Made by a program: the position numbers and the translations under genes. The notes under the pieces are model-generated. The model saw only the letters and a program-made list of their open reading frames with translations. It had not been told where the DNA came from and did no database searches. Below are positions 1-5,712 of a stretch of DNA of 5,712 nucleotides, in pieces; position 1 is the stretch's first letter, and every line of letters begins with the position of its first letter. Source of the stretch: Eubacterium sp. (GTDB taxonomy: Bacteria; Bacillota; Clostridia; Lachnospirales; Lachnospiraceae); assembly GCA_017445525.1 (NCBI GenBank), contig JAFSTZ010000180.1:1-5712 (forward strand). Reading direction: 5' to 3'.

Positions 1-48
1 AGCTATCCGAAGGAGCGCCTGAACTTCATGGTAAAGGATGCAAACTGA
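1..48 (+). pseudogene. Upstream part of the NRPS adenylation domain, ended by an in-frame TGA
   Basis: Frame 1 from the first base reads SYPKERLNFMVKDAN and then TGA at 46-48. This is the conserved stretch just before the A3 loop of NRPS adenylation domains. The second gene in this window has the matching stretch YPEERLQYILKDSEAK at 2964-3011. The same frame continues past the TGA as CLLIMEEELGEL, which is the expected next part of the fold, with no insertion or deletion needed. Bases 1-48 and the reading frame from 55 therefore look like one gene broken by a single nonsense codon. The alternatives are a sequencing error or a truly split gene. Most of the gene's N-terminus, including any condensation domain, lies left of the window. 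Confidence 0.75.
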
Positions 49-1197
49 TGTCTGTTGATCATGGAGGAGGAGCTCGGTGAGCTTGTAGATGAGTACGAGG
101 GAGCGGTGCTGACAGTAAAGGATCTCTACTCCATGGAAGATGTCGCTGACAAGCCTCAGGAGCCTTCTCCGGAGGATATGTTTGTCATGCTCTATACATC
201 GGGTTCTACCGGTGTTCCGAAGGGCTGTCAGCTCGAGCACAGGAACCTGGTTTCCTATGCACACGGAGTACGAAACGATTTTTATACACATGATGACAGG
301 ATCGCGGCTTATGCTTCATTTGGCTTTGATGTCAACATGTCGGATGTTTTCTGTACGCTGCTCAACGGCGGTACTGTTTATCTGATACCGGAGGATATCC
401 GTATGGATCTCGGAGGTCTTGCCGCTTACTTCGATGAGGTCGGTATCACCGCTCTGCTTCTGACTACTCAGGTCGGTGTTCAGTTCCTGCAGAACTACCC
501 GAAGCTGAAAACTCTGCGTATGCTCGTGATGGGCGGCGAGAAGCTTCCTGCTGTGGATCCGTCCCAGCTCTCCTATACGATCGTGAACGGATACGGTCCG
601 ACGGAGAACTGCTGTGGTGTGAGCCTGTTTCCTATAGAAAAATGGGAGCCGAACGTTCCCATCGGAAAGCCTATGAACACTATCCACGCATATGTTCTGG
701 ATAAATCAGGGCACAGACTTCCTGCCGGAGCTGCCGGAGAGTTCTGTCTTTCGGGACCTCAGGTCAGCAGAGGATACTTAAACCGTCCGGATAAGACGGC
801 AGAGGCTTATGAGTCCTGCCCGTTCAACGAGTTCAGGATGTACCACACCGGAGATATCGTGCGTTACCGTCAGAACGGTGATGTCGAGTTTGTCGGCCGC
901 AAGGACGGACAGGTCAAGATCAGAGGCTTCAGGATCGAGACCAAGGAGGTCGAAGCGGTGATCCGCGGATTTGAGGGTATAGGCGATGTCACGGTTCAGG
1001 CCTATGACTATGAAGGCGGTGGAAAGTATCTGGCAGCGTTCGTGGTCGGAGATCAGACTATCGATACTTCGGCACTTGCTGATTATATAAAGACACAGAA
1101 ACCGGCATATATGGTTCCCGCAGCCATCATGCAGATAGATGAGATCCCGCTTACAGTTAACCAGAAAGTGGATAAAAAGGCCCTTCCGGAGCCGAAG
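1..1197 (+). other. Adenylation domain 1 (A1), interrupted by a TGA
   Basis: Numbering is from TTG 55. Core motifs are in order: A3 YTSGSTGVPKG (47-57), A4 FDVNMSD (91-97), A5 NGYGPTE (178-184), A7 TGD (265-267), A8 KIRGFRIETKEVE (288-300) and A10 NQK with catalytic Lys371. In A10 the usual NGK is NQK. Aligning by eye to the GrsA phenylalanine domain, the ten pocket residues read D92, V93, S96, L135, V158, G160, G179, C187, G188 and K371. Asp92 matches the Asp that binds the alpha-amino group, so an alpha-amino acid substrate is expected. I do not recognise the code, so I do not name the amino acid. The gaps were placed by hand, so individual pocket positions could be off by one. Confidence 0.88.
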
Positions 1198-2712
1198 CTT
1201 CAGAAGGCGGCATACGTAGCGCCTGTTGGCAAGACAGAGGAGGACTTCTGCTCTATCTTTGGCAGCGTTCTCGGTCTCGAGAAGGTGAGTGCAGAGGATG
1301 ATTTCTTTGATATAGGAGGAAGCTCCGTTCTCGCCATGAAGGTGGTGATCGCTGCAGAGAAGGCAGGCTACATCATAGTATACAACGATGTTTTCAGTCA
1401 TACCACACCGAGAGCTATGGCTGAGTTCCTTGACGGAGGCGGAGCCGGAGAGACGGCTGCGGTGACTCCGGTTATCACTGATGATCATCAGATACCGGTT
1501 ACCGGCAGAGACGGATATGACTACACACGTATCAACGAGCTTCTGTCGCACAATACTCTGGAGGCATTCAAAAACGGTGACAGGCTTCCGTTAAATGATG
1601 TTCTGTTGTTCGGAGGCACCGGTTATCTGGGAAGTCATGTGCTCAATGAGCTTATCACGGAGCATGATAACAGGATATACTGTTTTGTACGTCCGGGTCA
1701 GGACAAGAGCGGAGAGCAGAGACTTAAAGAGCTCCTGCTTAACTATTTCGGAGATGATTACGCAGAGCTGATGGGTTCCAGAATCACTGTGATCGAGGGT
1801 GATGCAACGGATGAAAGCTCTCTGATGGCTTTCAAAGCGCCGTCTGAGGATATGACTGTCATCAACTGTGCAGCAAGTGTCAAACATTTTGCAAGAGGTA
1901 ATGAGATAGAGCGTACCAACGTCGGTTCAGTCCGTAACATAGCCTCATGGTGTTTGCAGAATAACGCAAGGCTTGTTCATATCTCTACCGGAAGTGTTGC
2001 GGGATCACGTGAGAACGGCATGCCGCCCGAGTCATTTATATTCAATGAATACGGACTTTACTATGGACAGGTAGTAGACAACAATCAGTACATACACTCC
2101 AAGTTTATGGCTGAGAGACTCGTTTATGAGGAGATCATAGAGCACAGCCTGCGTGCAAAGGTGTTCCGCGTCGGTAATCTGGCTCCGAGACTTGAGGACG
2201 GCGTGTTCCAGATCAACTATGCTACCAACACATATATGAATACTTTCAGAGCTTACCAGACCATGGGTATCATCCCTTATGATGCCATGTCTGAGATAGT
2301 AGAGTTCTCGCCTATCGACTGTCTGGCAAAGGCCGTGATCGCTCTTGCCGGAACGCCGGATGAGTGTGTCTGCTTCATACCGATCAATACACACAGACCT
2401 CTGATGTCGGATGTGATCCGTGCGTTTGAGGAAGAGGGATATAGTATCCGCGGAGTTGAGTCTGATGAGTTTGAAGCAGTGTTTAAGGATGCTCTTTCCG
2501 ATGAGAAGACGAGAGATGCAGTCAGTGCTCTTGCTGCATACAACAGCAATGATAACACCAGTGAGATAGGCCTTGAGTGCTGTGACAATTCCTATACTAC
2601 AGGGATACTGGAGAGGCTTGGATTTTCCTGGCCTGAGACGGGGGTTGCGTATATGCGGCGATTCCTGGAGCATCTCAAGCAGAAAGGTTTCTTTGGAGGA
2701 GATGAGGTATGA
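55..2712 (+). CDS. NRPS module A-T-R with terminal thioester reductase (N-terminus missing)
   Basis: This multidomain peptide synthetase activates one amino acid as its AMP ester, loads it on a phosphopantetheine arm, and ends in an NAD(P)H-dependent reductase that releases the chain as an aldehyde or alcohol. The open frame gives 885 residues from TTG 55; ATG 61 is an equally possible formal start. Neither start has a Shine-Dalgarno sequence, and both lie inside the A domain, so neither is likely to be the native start. The order is adenylation (about 1-380), carrier protein (about 392-459, Ser424) and reductase (about 515-885). About 100 residues of the A-domain N-terminus are absent from this frame; 15 of them are visible before the TGA at 46-48. 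The stop overlaps the start of the next synthetase by four bases, so the two are co-translated. The cytoplasmic assembly-line role is secure. The product and whether the gene is functional are not known. Confidence 0.9.
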   Translation: MIMEEELGELVDEYEGAVLTVKDLYSMEDVADKPQEPSPEDMFVMLYTSGSTGVPKGCQLEHRNLVSYAHGVRNDFYTHDDRIAAYASFGFDVNMSDVFCTLLNGGTVYLIPEDIRMDLGGLAAYFDEVGITALLLTTQVGVQFLQNYPKLKTLRMLVMGGEKLPAVDPSQLSYTIVNGYGPTENCCGVSLFPIEKWEPNVPIGKPMNTIHAYVLDKSGHRLPAGAAGEFCLSGPQVSRGYLNRPDKTAEAYESCPFNEFRMYHTGDIVRYRQNGDVEFVGRKDGQVKIRGFRIETKEVEAVIRGFEGIGDVTVQAYDYEGGGKYLAAFVVGDQTIDTSALADYIKTQKPAYMVPAAIMQIDEIPLTVNQKVDKKALPEPKLQKAAYVAPVGKTEEDFCSIFGSVLGLEKVSAEDDFFDIGGSSVLAMKVVIAAEKAGYIIVYNDVFSHTTPRAMAEFLDGGGAGETAAVTPVITDDHQIPVTGRDGYDYTRINELLSHNTLEAFKNGDRLPLNDVLLFGGTGYLGSHVLNELITEHDNRIYCFVRPGQDKSGEQRLKELLLNYFGDDYAELMGSRITVIEGDATDESSLMAFKAPSEDMTVINCAASVKHFARGNEIERTNVGSVRNIASWCLQNNARLVHISTGSVAGSRENGMPPESFIFNEYGLYYGQVVDNNQYIHSKFMAERLVYEEIIEHSLRAKVFRVGNLAPRLEDGVFQINYATNTYMNTFRAYQTMGIIPYDAMSEIVEFSPIDCLAKAVIALAGTPDECVCFIPINTHRPLMSDVIRAFEEEGYSIRGVESDEFEAVFKDALSDEKTRDAVSALAAYNSNDNTSEIGLECCDNSYTTGILERLGFSWPETGVAYMRRFLEHLKQKGFFGGDEV
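1228..1431 (+). other. Carrier protein domain 1 (T/PCP)
   Basis: This stretch of about 68 residues carries the phosphopantetheine attachment motif FFDIGGSSV. Ser424 (codon 1324-1326) is the expected attachment site and would need a phosphopantetheinyl transferase encoded elsewhere. The preceding VLGLEKVSAEDDFF and the following helix are typical of NRPS carrier domains. A linker rich in Gly, Ala and Thr (about 460-490) separates it from the reductase. Confidence 0.93.
1516..2706 (+). other. Terminal thioester reductase domain (R, extended SDR fold)
   Basis: The Rossmann nucleotide-binding loop is GGTGYLG (520-526). The middle strand NCAASV (604-609) and the segment HISTGSVAG (642-650) follow, with Thr645 as the likely catalytic Thr. 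Tyr679 and Lys683 form the YxxxK pair in YIHSK, which completes the Thr-Tyr-Lys set of short-chain dehydrogenase-like release domains. The C-terminal tail ends LKQKGFF, as in other NRPS reductases, so the domain is full length. The family releases a carrier-bound thioester by hydride transfer to an aldehyde, sometimes on to the alcohol. In gut clostridial synthetases, R-released dipeptide aldehydes can cyclise to pyrazinones. Whether two or four electrons are transferred cannot be read from the sequence. Confidence 0.93.
2695..2701 (+). promoter_or_regulatory. Ribosome binding site GGAGGAG of the second synthetase
   Basis: GGAGGAG lies inside the last codons of the first gene, seven bases before the ATG at 2709. 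It is a near-perfect Shine-Dalgarno match at good spacing and fixes this start. Together with the ATGA overlap it suggests translational coupling of the two synthetases, which would keep their amounts similar. Confidence 0.85.
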
Positions 2713-4169
2713 AGCTGCTTCATGAACTGATAGGTGAGTATGCCTCTGAGTCGCCTGAAAAACCGGCATTGATAGATGACAGAGGGGAGATGAGCTATGG
2801 GGAGCTTAAGGCAAAAAGTGCATCTGCTGCCCGTATGCTTGATTCCTTTGGATTAAAACCCGGGGATGCGGCAGCGATCTACGTGACGTATTCCAAGGAG
2901 ATACTGTTGTGGACTGTTTCGGTTATCAGAGCGGGCGGAGTATTTATACCGATGGACGATGCTTATCCGGAGGAGCGCCTGCAGTATATACTGAAGGATT
3001 CCGAGGCGAAGGCGGTTCTGACCGTTCGCAGGCTTTGGGAGAGAAAAAAGTTAGATTTTCCTGAAGATCATGTTATTTTTCTGGATGAACTGTCAGGTGA
3101 AGATGATGCTTACGGATCGTGTGAAACACTTACTGAGGATTCTCCGGCTATGCTGCTTTATACATCGGGCACGACCGGCAATCCCAAGGGCGTACTCCAC
3201 AACCACAGTATGCTGATACATATCGCGGATTGGATAAATACCTGTGAGGGTGCCGCTATGAACAGCGATACCCGTTCGGGAGTGATGTCGAGTTTTTCGT
3301 TTGTAGGATCGCAGATGTATCTGCTTGGACCTCTCGTGCAGGGGGGGACGGTTTGTATCGCACCCGAGGTAGCCAGAAAGGATCTTGCATCTCTCGATCA
3401 GTTTATCCGGGACAGAGATATCACACATATCTTTTTGCCGGCGGGACTTGCTGTCATACTGGCGGAGGACTATGATATCAGCGGGAGATGTGTTTTTGCG
3501 GCAGGAGAGAAGCTGAGGAACTTCCGTCCGCTGAACCCGGATACATTTTTGATCAACAGCTATGGGAGTACAGAGCTTTCCGGTGTTATGGCAAAAAAGA
3601 TCTATGGGGATGAGGAAGTCATATCTGTCGGGAAACCCTGGGACAATGTCAGAGTAATGCTGGTCGGTGAGGACATGAGGGAGACTGCGCCCGGCGAGGC
3701 GGGTGAGCTTCTGGTTACGAGTTCATTTATGTCGAGACAGTACTACAGGCTGCCCGAGCAGAGTGCAGATAAATGGATCGAGTTGGATGGGACTGTCTGG
3801 TTCCGTACCGGCGACCGCGCAACCCGCACGCCCGAGGGAGATTACGTGATCCTTGGGCGTACTGACAACATGGTCAAGCTTCGCGGTTTTCGTATAGAGA
3901 CCGGCGAGGTGGAGGCTCAGGTTGCCCGTGCGGCGGCGAGACTTGGCAGGGAGGATGTCGGAGAGGTCGTCGTACTGGTGAAGACCGTCAGCGGGACGGA
4001 GCATCTGTGCTGCTACTATGAGGCGCGCGATGAGGTAGACCACGAGGAGATGACGGAGGAGATCTCCAAGTATCTTGCAGAGTATATGATCCCGGACATC
4101 TGGGTCAGGATGGATGATTTTCCCAGAAACGCCAATGGCAAGATCATGAGAAAGGAGCTGCCTCAGCCG
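2709..4169 (+). other. Adenylation domain 2 (A2) lacking the usual substrate Asp
   Basis: The adenylation machinery is complete: A3 YTSGTTGNPKG (151-161), A5 NSYGSTE (283-289, with Ser where Pro is usual), A7 TGD (367-369), A8 KLRGFRIETGEVE (390-402) and A10 NGK with Lys478. The A4 region reads FSFVGSQ (196-202) instead of FDxS. Ser197 therefore sits where Asp235 of the GrsA domain binds the substrate amino group. The hand-aligned pocket is S197, F198, S201, F242, F263, A265, S284, G292, V293 and K478, which is fairly aromatic and hydrophobic. Domains without this Asp typically take aryl acids, keto or hydroxy acids, beta-amino acids or fatty acids. That the domain is active is likely; its substrate is inference. 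Confidence 0.9.
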
Positions 4170-5712
4170 GCGAGCAGACACAGGACCAGTGGGGTTTTGG
4201 ACAGCGAGCTTATCTCTCGTATCGTGATGACGGCAGCGGACGTGCTGATGCCGGAGGGATTTATAGGTCCTGATGATCGATTTACGGATCTCGGCGGGAC
4301 GTCGCTGATCGCCATGAAGTATGCTGCGGAGCTTCGTCAGCAGGGGATAAGGATCAGCGGAGCTCAGGTGGTTCAGCTGAACGTGCTGAGGAAGATCGCC
4401 GAGGCTGCGGAGGTTTCTTACGAGCAGTTCTGGACACAGGAGGAATACAGCGGGGTTATCAGGGATTTTGCCTCGCGAGGTGAACATATACTGAAGGTTC
4501 AGCCGCTTACACCAATTCAGGATGAGATGCTGTTTATGCATATCCTGTATCCGGACAGAGCTGACTTCAAGACTATCTGGTTTCTGCAGCTTGACAGCCG
4601 GGTATCAGAGGCTCATCTGCGCAAGGCGCTTGATACAGTTGCCGAAGAGATACCGACTCTGCGTGAGTCTATCGTGTTTAGGGATGTTTCGGTCGTACAG
4701 CAGGTGATCACCGATCGCAGGATACCTTTGGAGATGATAGAGTTTGAGACGTTTGGCAGCAGTGAGATGTCCTCATTTCGCCGAAAGATATCCGACGTGT
4801 CAGTTGATCTGCAGAGTGACTGCCTGGTGAAGGTGTACTGTATCCACTCTCCGGAGAGAGATTTCCTGTGTGTGGCTGAATACAGTATTTCCGTGGATGA
4901 GAATCTGTTCAGACGATTTGTGGCACGCATCATGGGTATCTTGAAGGAGGATTATCCGGATGATGCTTCTATACGTGACTGGCATGAGGTTATCATGATG
5001 GGGCTCGAGCTCGATGATGTCGAGCAACCGGATACAGAACGAAAGCAGACTCTGCTGCCTGTCAATGATGATGAGAAAAAGGACATCTATGTTTACTCGG
5101 AGAACAGCAATCCGAAGCTGGTATTTGTCCATACCGGAAACACCGGAAGTGATGCTTATTATCAGTTGGCAGACAGGTTCAGAGACAGAGTATCCTTTGC
5201 GGTGATAGAGCCGTTCAATCTGTATCATATGGATGAGGCGGTCTATGGTATAAAGAATATTGCGACACACTATATACGTATACTCAAGAGCTGGCAGCCG
5301 GAGGGACCGTATCTTCTCGGCGGCTGGTGCTACGGAGGCATCATCGCACACGAGATGGCCTGCCAGCTGGAGCAGGCCGGTGAGGAAGTGAGGCATCTGT
5401 TTATGTTGGATTCTCACGCACTTGACAGCGGGCAGCTTCGTGATATGTCCAGAGGTATGTTTTCGCAGATCGACAGACATTATTTTGAGACCTGTCCCCT
5501 GTTTGCAGAGCTCCGTGAGAACGGCATGCTCGATGCCATGGTAAGTAATGCCGTACATGTGGCAGAGGATATCGGAAATCATACACCGTCGATGTTCCAC
5601 GGAGATGTGACATACTTTAAACCGGAGCAGATCCCTGCGGGAGTCACCGGAGATAACGGAAAATACTGGGAGAAGATGATGGAGTTTGACGCCGGCAATT
5701 TTGAGAATTACT
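2709..5712 (+). CDS. NRPS A-T-(half C)-TE with Cys thioesterase (C-terminus beyond the window)
   Basis: This single-module synthetase activates a carboxylic acid, loads it on its carrier domain and ends in a type I thioesterase. The frame is open from ATG 2709 to the window edge (1001 codons), so the C-terminus is missing. The start is fixed by GGAGGAG seven bases upstream, and the protein begins directly with the A-domain fold (MKLLHELIGEYASESPEKPA), so there is no N-terminal condensation domain. The order is A (1-487), T (about 497-568, Ser532), a degenerate half condensation segment (599-758), an acidic linker (about 760-800) and TE (802 to the edge). Three features are odd. The A domain has Ser where Asp235 is expected, the C-like part lacks its catalytic His, and the TE nucleophile is Cys. 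The overlap with the A-T-R gene places it in the same pathway. The family assignment is firm; substrate and product are unknown. Confidence 0.93.
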   Translation, partial: MKLLHELIGEYASESPEKPALIDDRGEMSYGELKAKSASAARMLDSFGLKPGDAAAIYVTYSKEILLWTVSVIRAGGVFIPMDDAYPEERLQYILKDSEAKAVLTVRRLWERKKLDFPEDHVIFLDELSGEDDAYGSCETLTEDSPAMLLYTSGTTGNPKGVLHNHSMLIHIADWINTCEGAAMNSDTRSGVMSSFSFVGSQMYLLGPLVQGGTVCIAPEVARKDLASLDQFIRDRDITHIFLPAGLAVILAEDYDISGRCVFAAGEKLRNFRPLNPDTFLINSYGSTELSGVMAKKIYGDEEVISVGKPWDNVRVMLVGEDMRETAPGEAGELLVTSSFMSRQYYRLPEQSADKWIELDGTVWFRTGDRATRTPEGDYVILGRTDNMVKLRGFRIETGEVEAQVARAAARLGREDVGEVVVLVKTVSGTEHLCCYYEARDEVDHEEMTEEISKYLAEYMIPDIWVRMDDFPRNANGKIMRKELPQPASRHRTSGVLDSELISRIVMTAADVLMPEGFIGPDDRFTDLGGTSLIAMKYAAELRQQGIRISGAQVVQLNVLRKIAEAAEVSYEQFWTQEEYSGVIRDFASRGEHILKVQPLTPIQDEMLFMHILYPDRADFKTIWFLQLDSRVSEAHLRKALDTVAEEIPTLRESIVFRDVSVVQQVITDRRIPLEMIEFETFGSSEMSSFRRKISDVSVDLQSDCLVKVYCIHSPERDFLCVAEYSISVDENLFRRFVARIMGILKEDYPDDASIRDWHEVIMMGLELDDVEQPDTERKQTLLPVNDDEKKDIYVYSENSNPKLVFVHTGNTGSDAYYQLADRFRDRVSFAVIEPFNLYHMDEAVYGIKNIATHYIRILKSWQPEGPYLLGGWCYGGIIAHEMACQLEQAGEEVRHLFMLDSHALDSGQLRDMSRGMFSQIDRHYFETCPLFAELRENGMLDAMVSNAVHVAEDIGNHTPSMFHGDVTYFKPEQIPAGVTGDNGKYWEKMMEFDAGNFENY
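4197..4412 (+). other. Carrier protein domain 2 (T/PCP)
   Basis: The motif FTDLGGTSL carries Ser532 (codon 4302-4304) as the phosphopantetheine site. The preceding PEGFIGPDDRF and the following IAMKYAAELRQQG are typical carrier-domain helices. The domain directly follows the A domain and looks intact. Its loaded thioester is the natural substrate for the thioesterase at the end of the same protein. Confidence 0.92.
4503..4982 (+). other. Degenerate N-terminal half of a condensation-like domain
   Basis: PLTPIQ (599-604) is a clear C1 motif of NRPS condensation domains, and EEIPTLRES (646-654) matches the C2 region (RHExLRT). The C3 site, normally HHxxxDG, reads YSISVDE (725-731). It keeps the Asp, but the second catalytic His is Ser and the Gly is Glu. 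The following helix LFRRFVARI still aligns. Only about 160 residues are present against about 430-450 for a full domain, because the C-terminal lobe is absent and the chain runs through an acidic linker into the TE. The frame is unbroken, so this is not a fresh frameshift. Catalysis of peptide bond formation seems very unlikely. It could be a spacer or docking platform, or a remnant left by deletion of a former C-A-T module. Confidence 0.78.
5112..5712 (+). other. Type I thioesterase with Cys nucleophile (partial)
   Basis: This alpha/beta-hydrolase fold starts at KLVFVHTGNTGSD (803-815), where HTGNTG takes the place of the usual HPAGG oxyanion loop. The nucleophile elbow is GGWCYGG (871-877), with Cys874 in place of Ser. 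FMLDSHALD follows, and Asp901, 27 residues after the Cys, is in the usual place for the triad acid. The catalytic His should come later, beyond the window edge or in its last residues, so the triad cannot be confirmed. Such domains release the carrier-bound chain by hydrolysis, cyclisation or dimerisation. I recall the GGWCYGG elbow from other NRPSs of gut-type bacteria, so it is likely a family trait and not an error. Confidence 0.88.

Noticed and set aside
46..48. TGA as selenocysteine or as a reassigned sense codon (Trp or Gly)
   Set aside because: No other in-frame TGA occurs across nearly 1,900 codons of the two genes, Trp is encoded by TGG throughout, and the TGA at 2710 ends the first gene exactly where the next begins. 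The position is not a catalytic site where selenocysteine is expected, and I saw no convincing hairpin just after it.
48..80. ATG at 48-50 overlapping the TGA as a restart gene
   Set aside because: It is in another frame and reaches a stop after ten codons (TGA 78-80), so it cannot restore the synthetase.
778..1551. Long antisense open frames (also 3723-4541 and 4800-5600 on the minus strand)
   Set aside because: They lie fully inside well-supported plus-strand domains, encode low-complexity Arg-, His-, Leu- and Ser-rich sequence with no recognisable motif, and are explained by the codon pattern of the sense genes.
2964..2980. Near repeat of bases 4-20 (16 of 17 identical) as a recombination site or direct repeat
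   Set aside because: Both copies encode the same conserved YPxERL stretch of an adenylation domain, and the similarity falls off on both sides, as expected for paralogous domains.
3044..3050. A AAA AAG slippery heptamer, dnaX-like, possible -1 frameshift
   Set aside because: It is in the right phase, but it encodes an ordinary Arg-Lys-Lys run and the -1 frame stops within a few codons. I saw no clear upstream Shine-Dalgarno or downstream hairpin, and the long zero frame is clearly the real one.
3341..3347. Run of seven G as a phase-variation or error site
   Set aside because: The frame is intact on both sides and encodes the normal GGT of the A domain. A single 7-base run is weak evidence for phase variation.
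3593..3599. Second A AAA AAG heptamer in the second A domain
   Set aside because: The -1 frame meets a TGA after a few codons. It would only truncate the A domain, so chance from Lys codon use is the simpler explanation.

Overview
The window holds two consecutive plus-strand genes of a nonribosomal peptide synthetase (NRPS) assembly line, and every base lies within or beside their reading frames. There is no room for intergenic promoters, RNA genes or mobile elements, and I see none. A strong GGAGGAG Shine-Dalgarno sequence, an ATGA gene overlap, roughly balanced base composition and protein motifs resembling NRPSs of anaerobic gut or rumen Clostridia (Lachnospiraceae/Ruminococcaceae type) suggest a Firmicute. 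This assignment is an inference from style, not from a marker gene.

Region 1 (1-2712) encodes the end of a synthetase with the order adenylation (A), carrier protein (T), NAD(P)H-dependent thioester reductase (R). The A domain is already under way at base 1, so the gene began upstream. An in-frame TGA at 46-48 interrupts it without any frame change. The open part runs from TTG 55 (or ATG 61) to 2712. The reductase should release the upstream peptide or aminoacyl thioester as an aldehyde or alcohol.

Region 2 (2709-5712, open at the right edge) is a second synthetase whose start codon overlaps the stop of the first. Its order is A, T, a half-length degenerate condensation (C)-like segment, then a thioesterase (TE) with a Cys nucleophile (GGWCYGG). 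It has no N-terminal C domain. Its A domain lacks the Asp that normally holds the alpha-amino group of the substrate.

The two proteins are probably made together and act in one pathway, but the layout is unusual. Two different chain-release domains (reductive R and hydrolytic or cyclising TE) sit on adjacent, coupled genes, and the only C-like sequence visible looks catalytically dead. The most interesting part is the A(no Asp235)-T-half C-TE(Cys) protein, which may activate a substrate other than an ordinary alpha-amino acid and release it in an unusual way. The premature TGA raises the question whether the first gene is intact.
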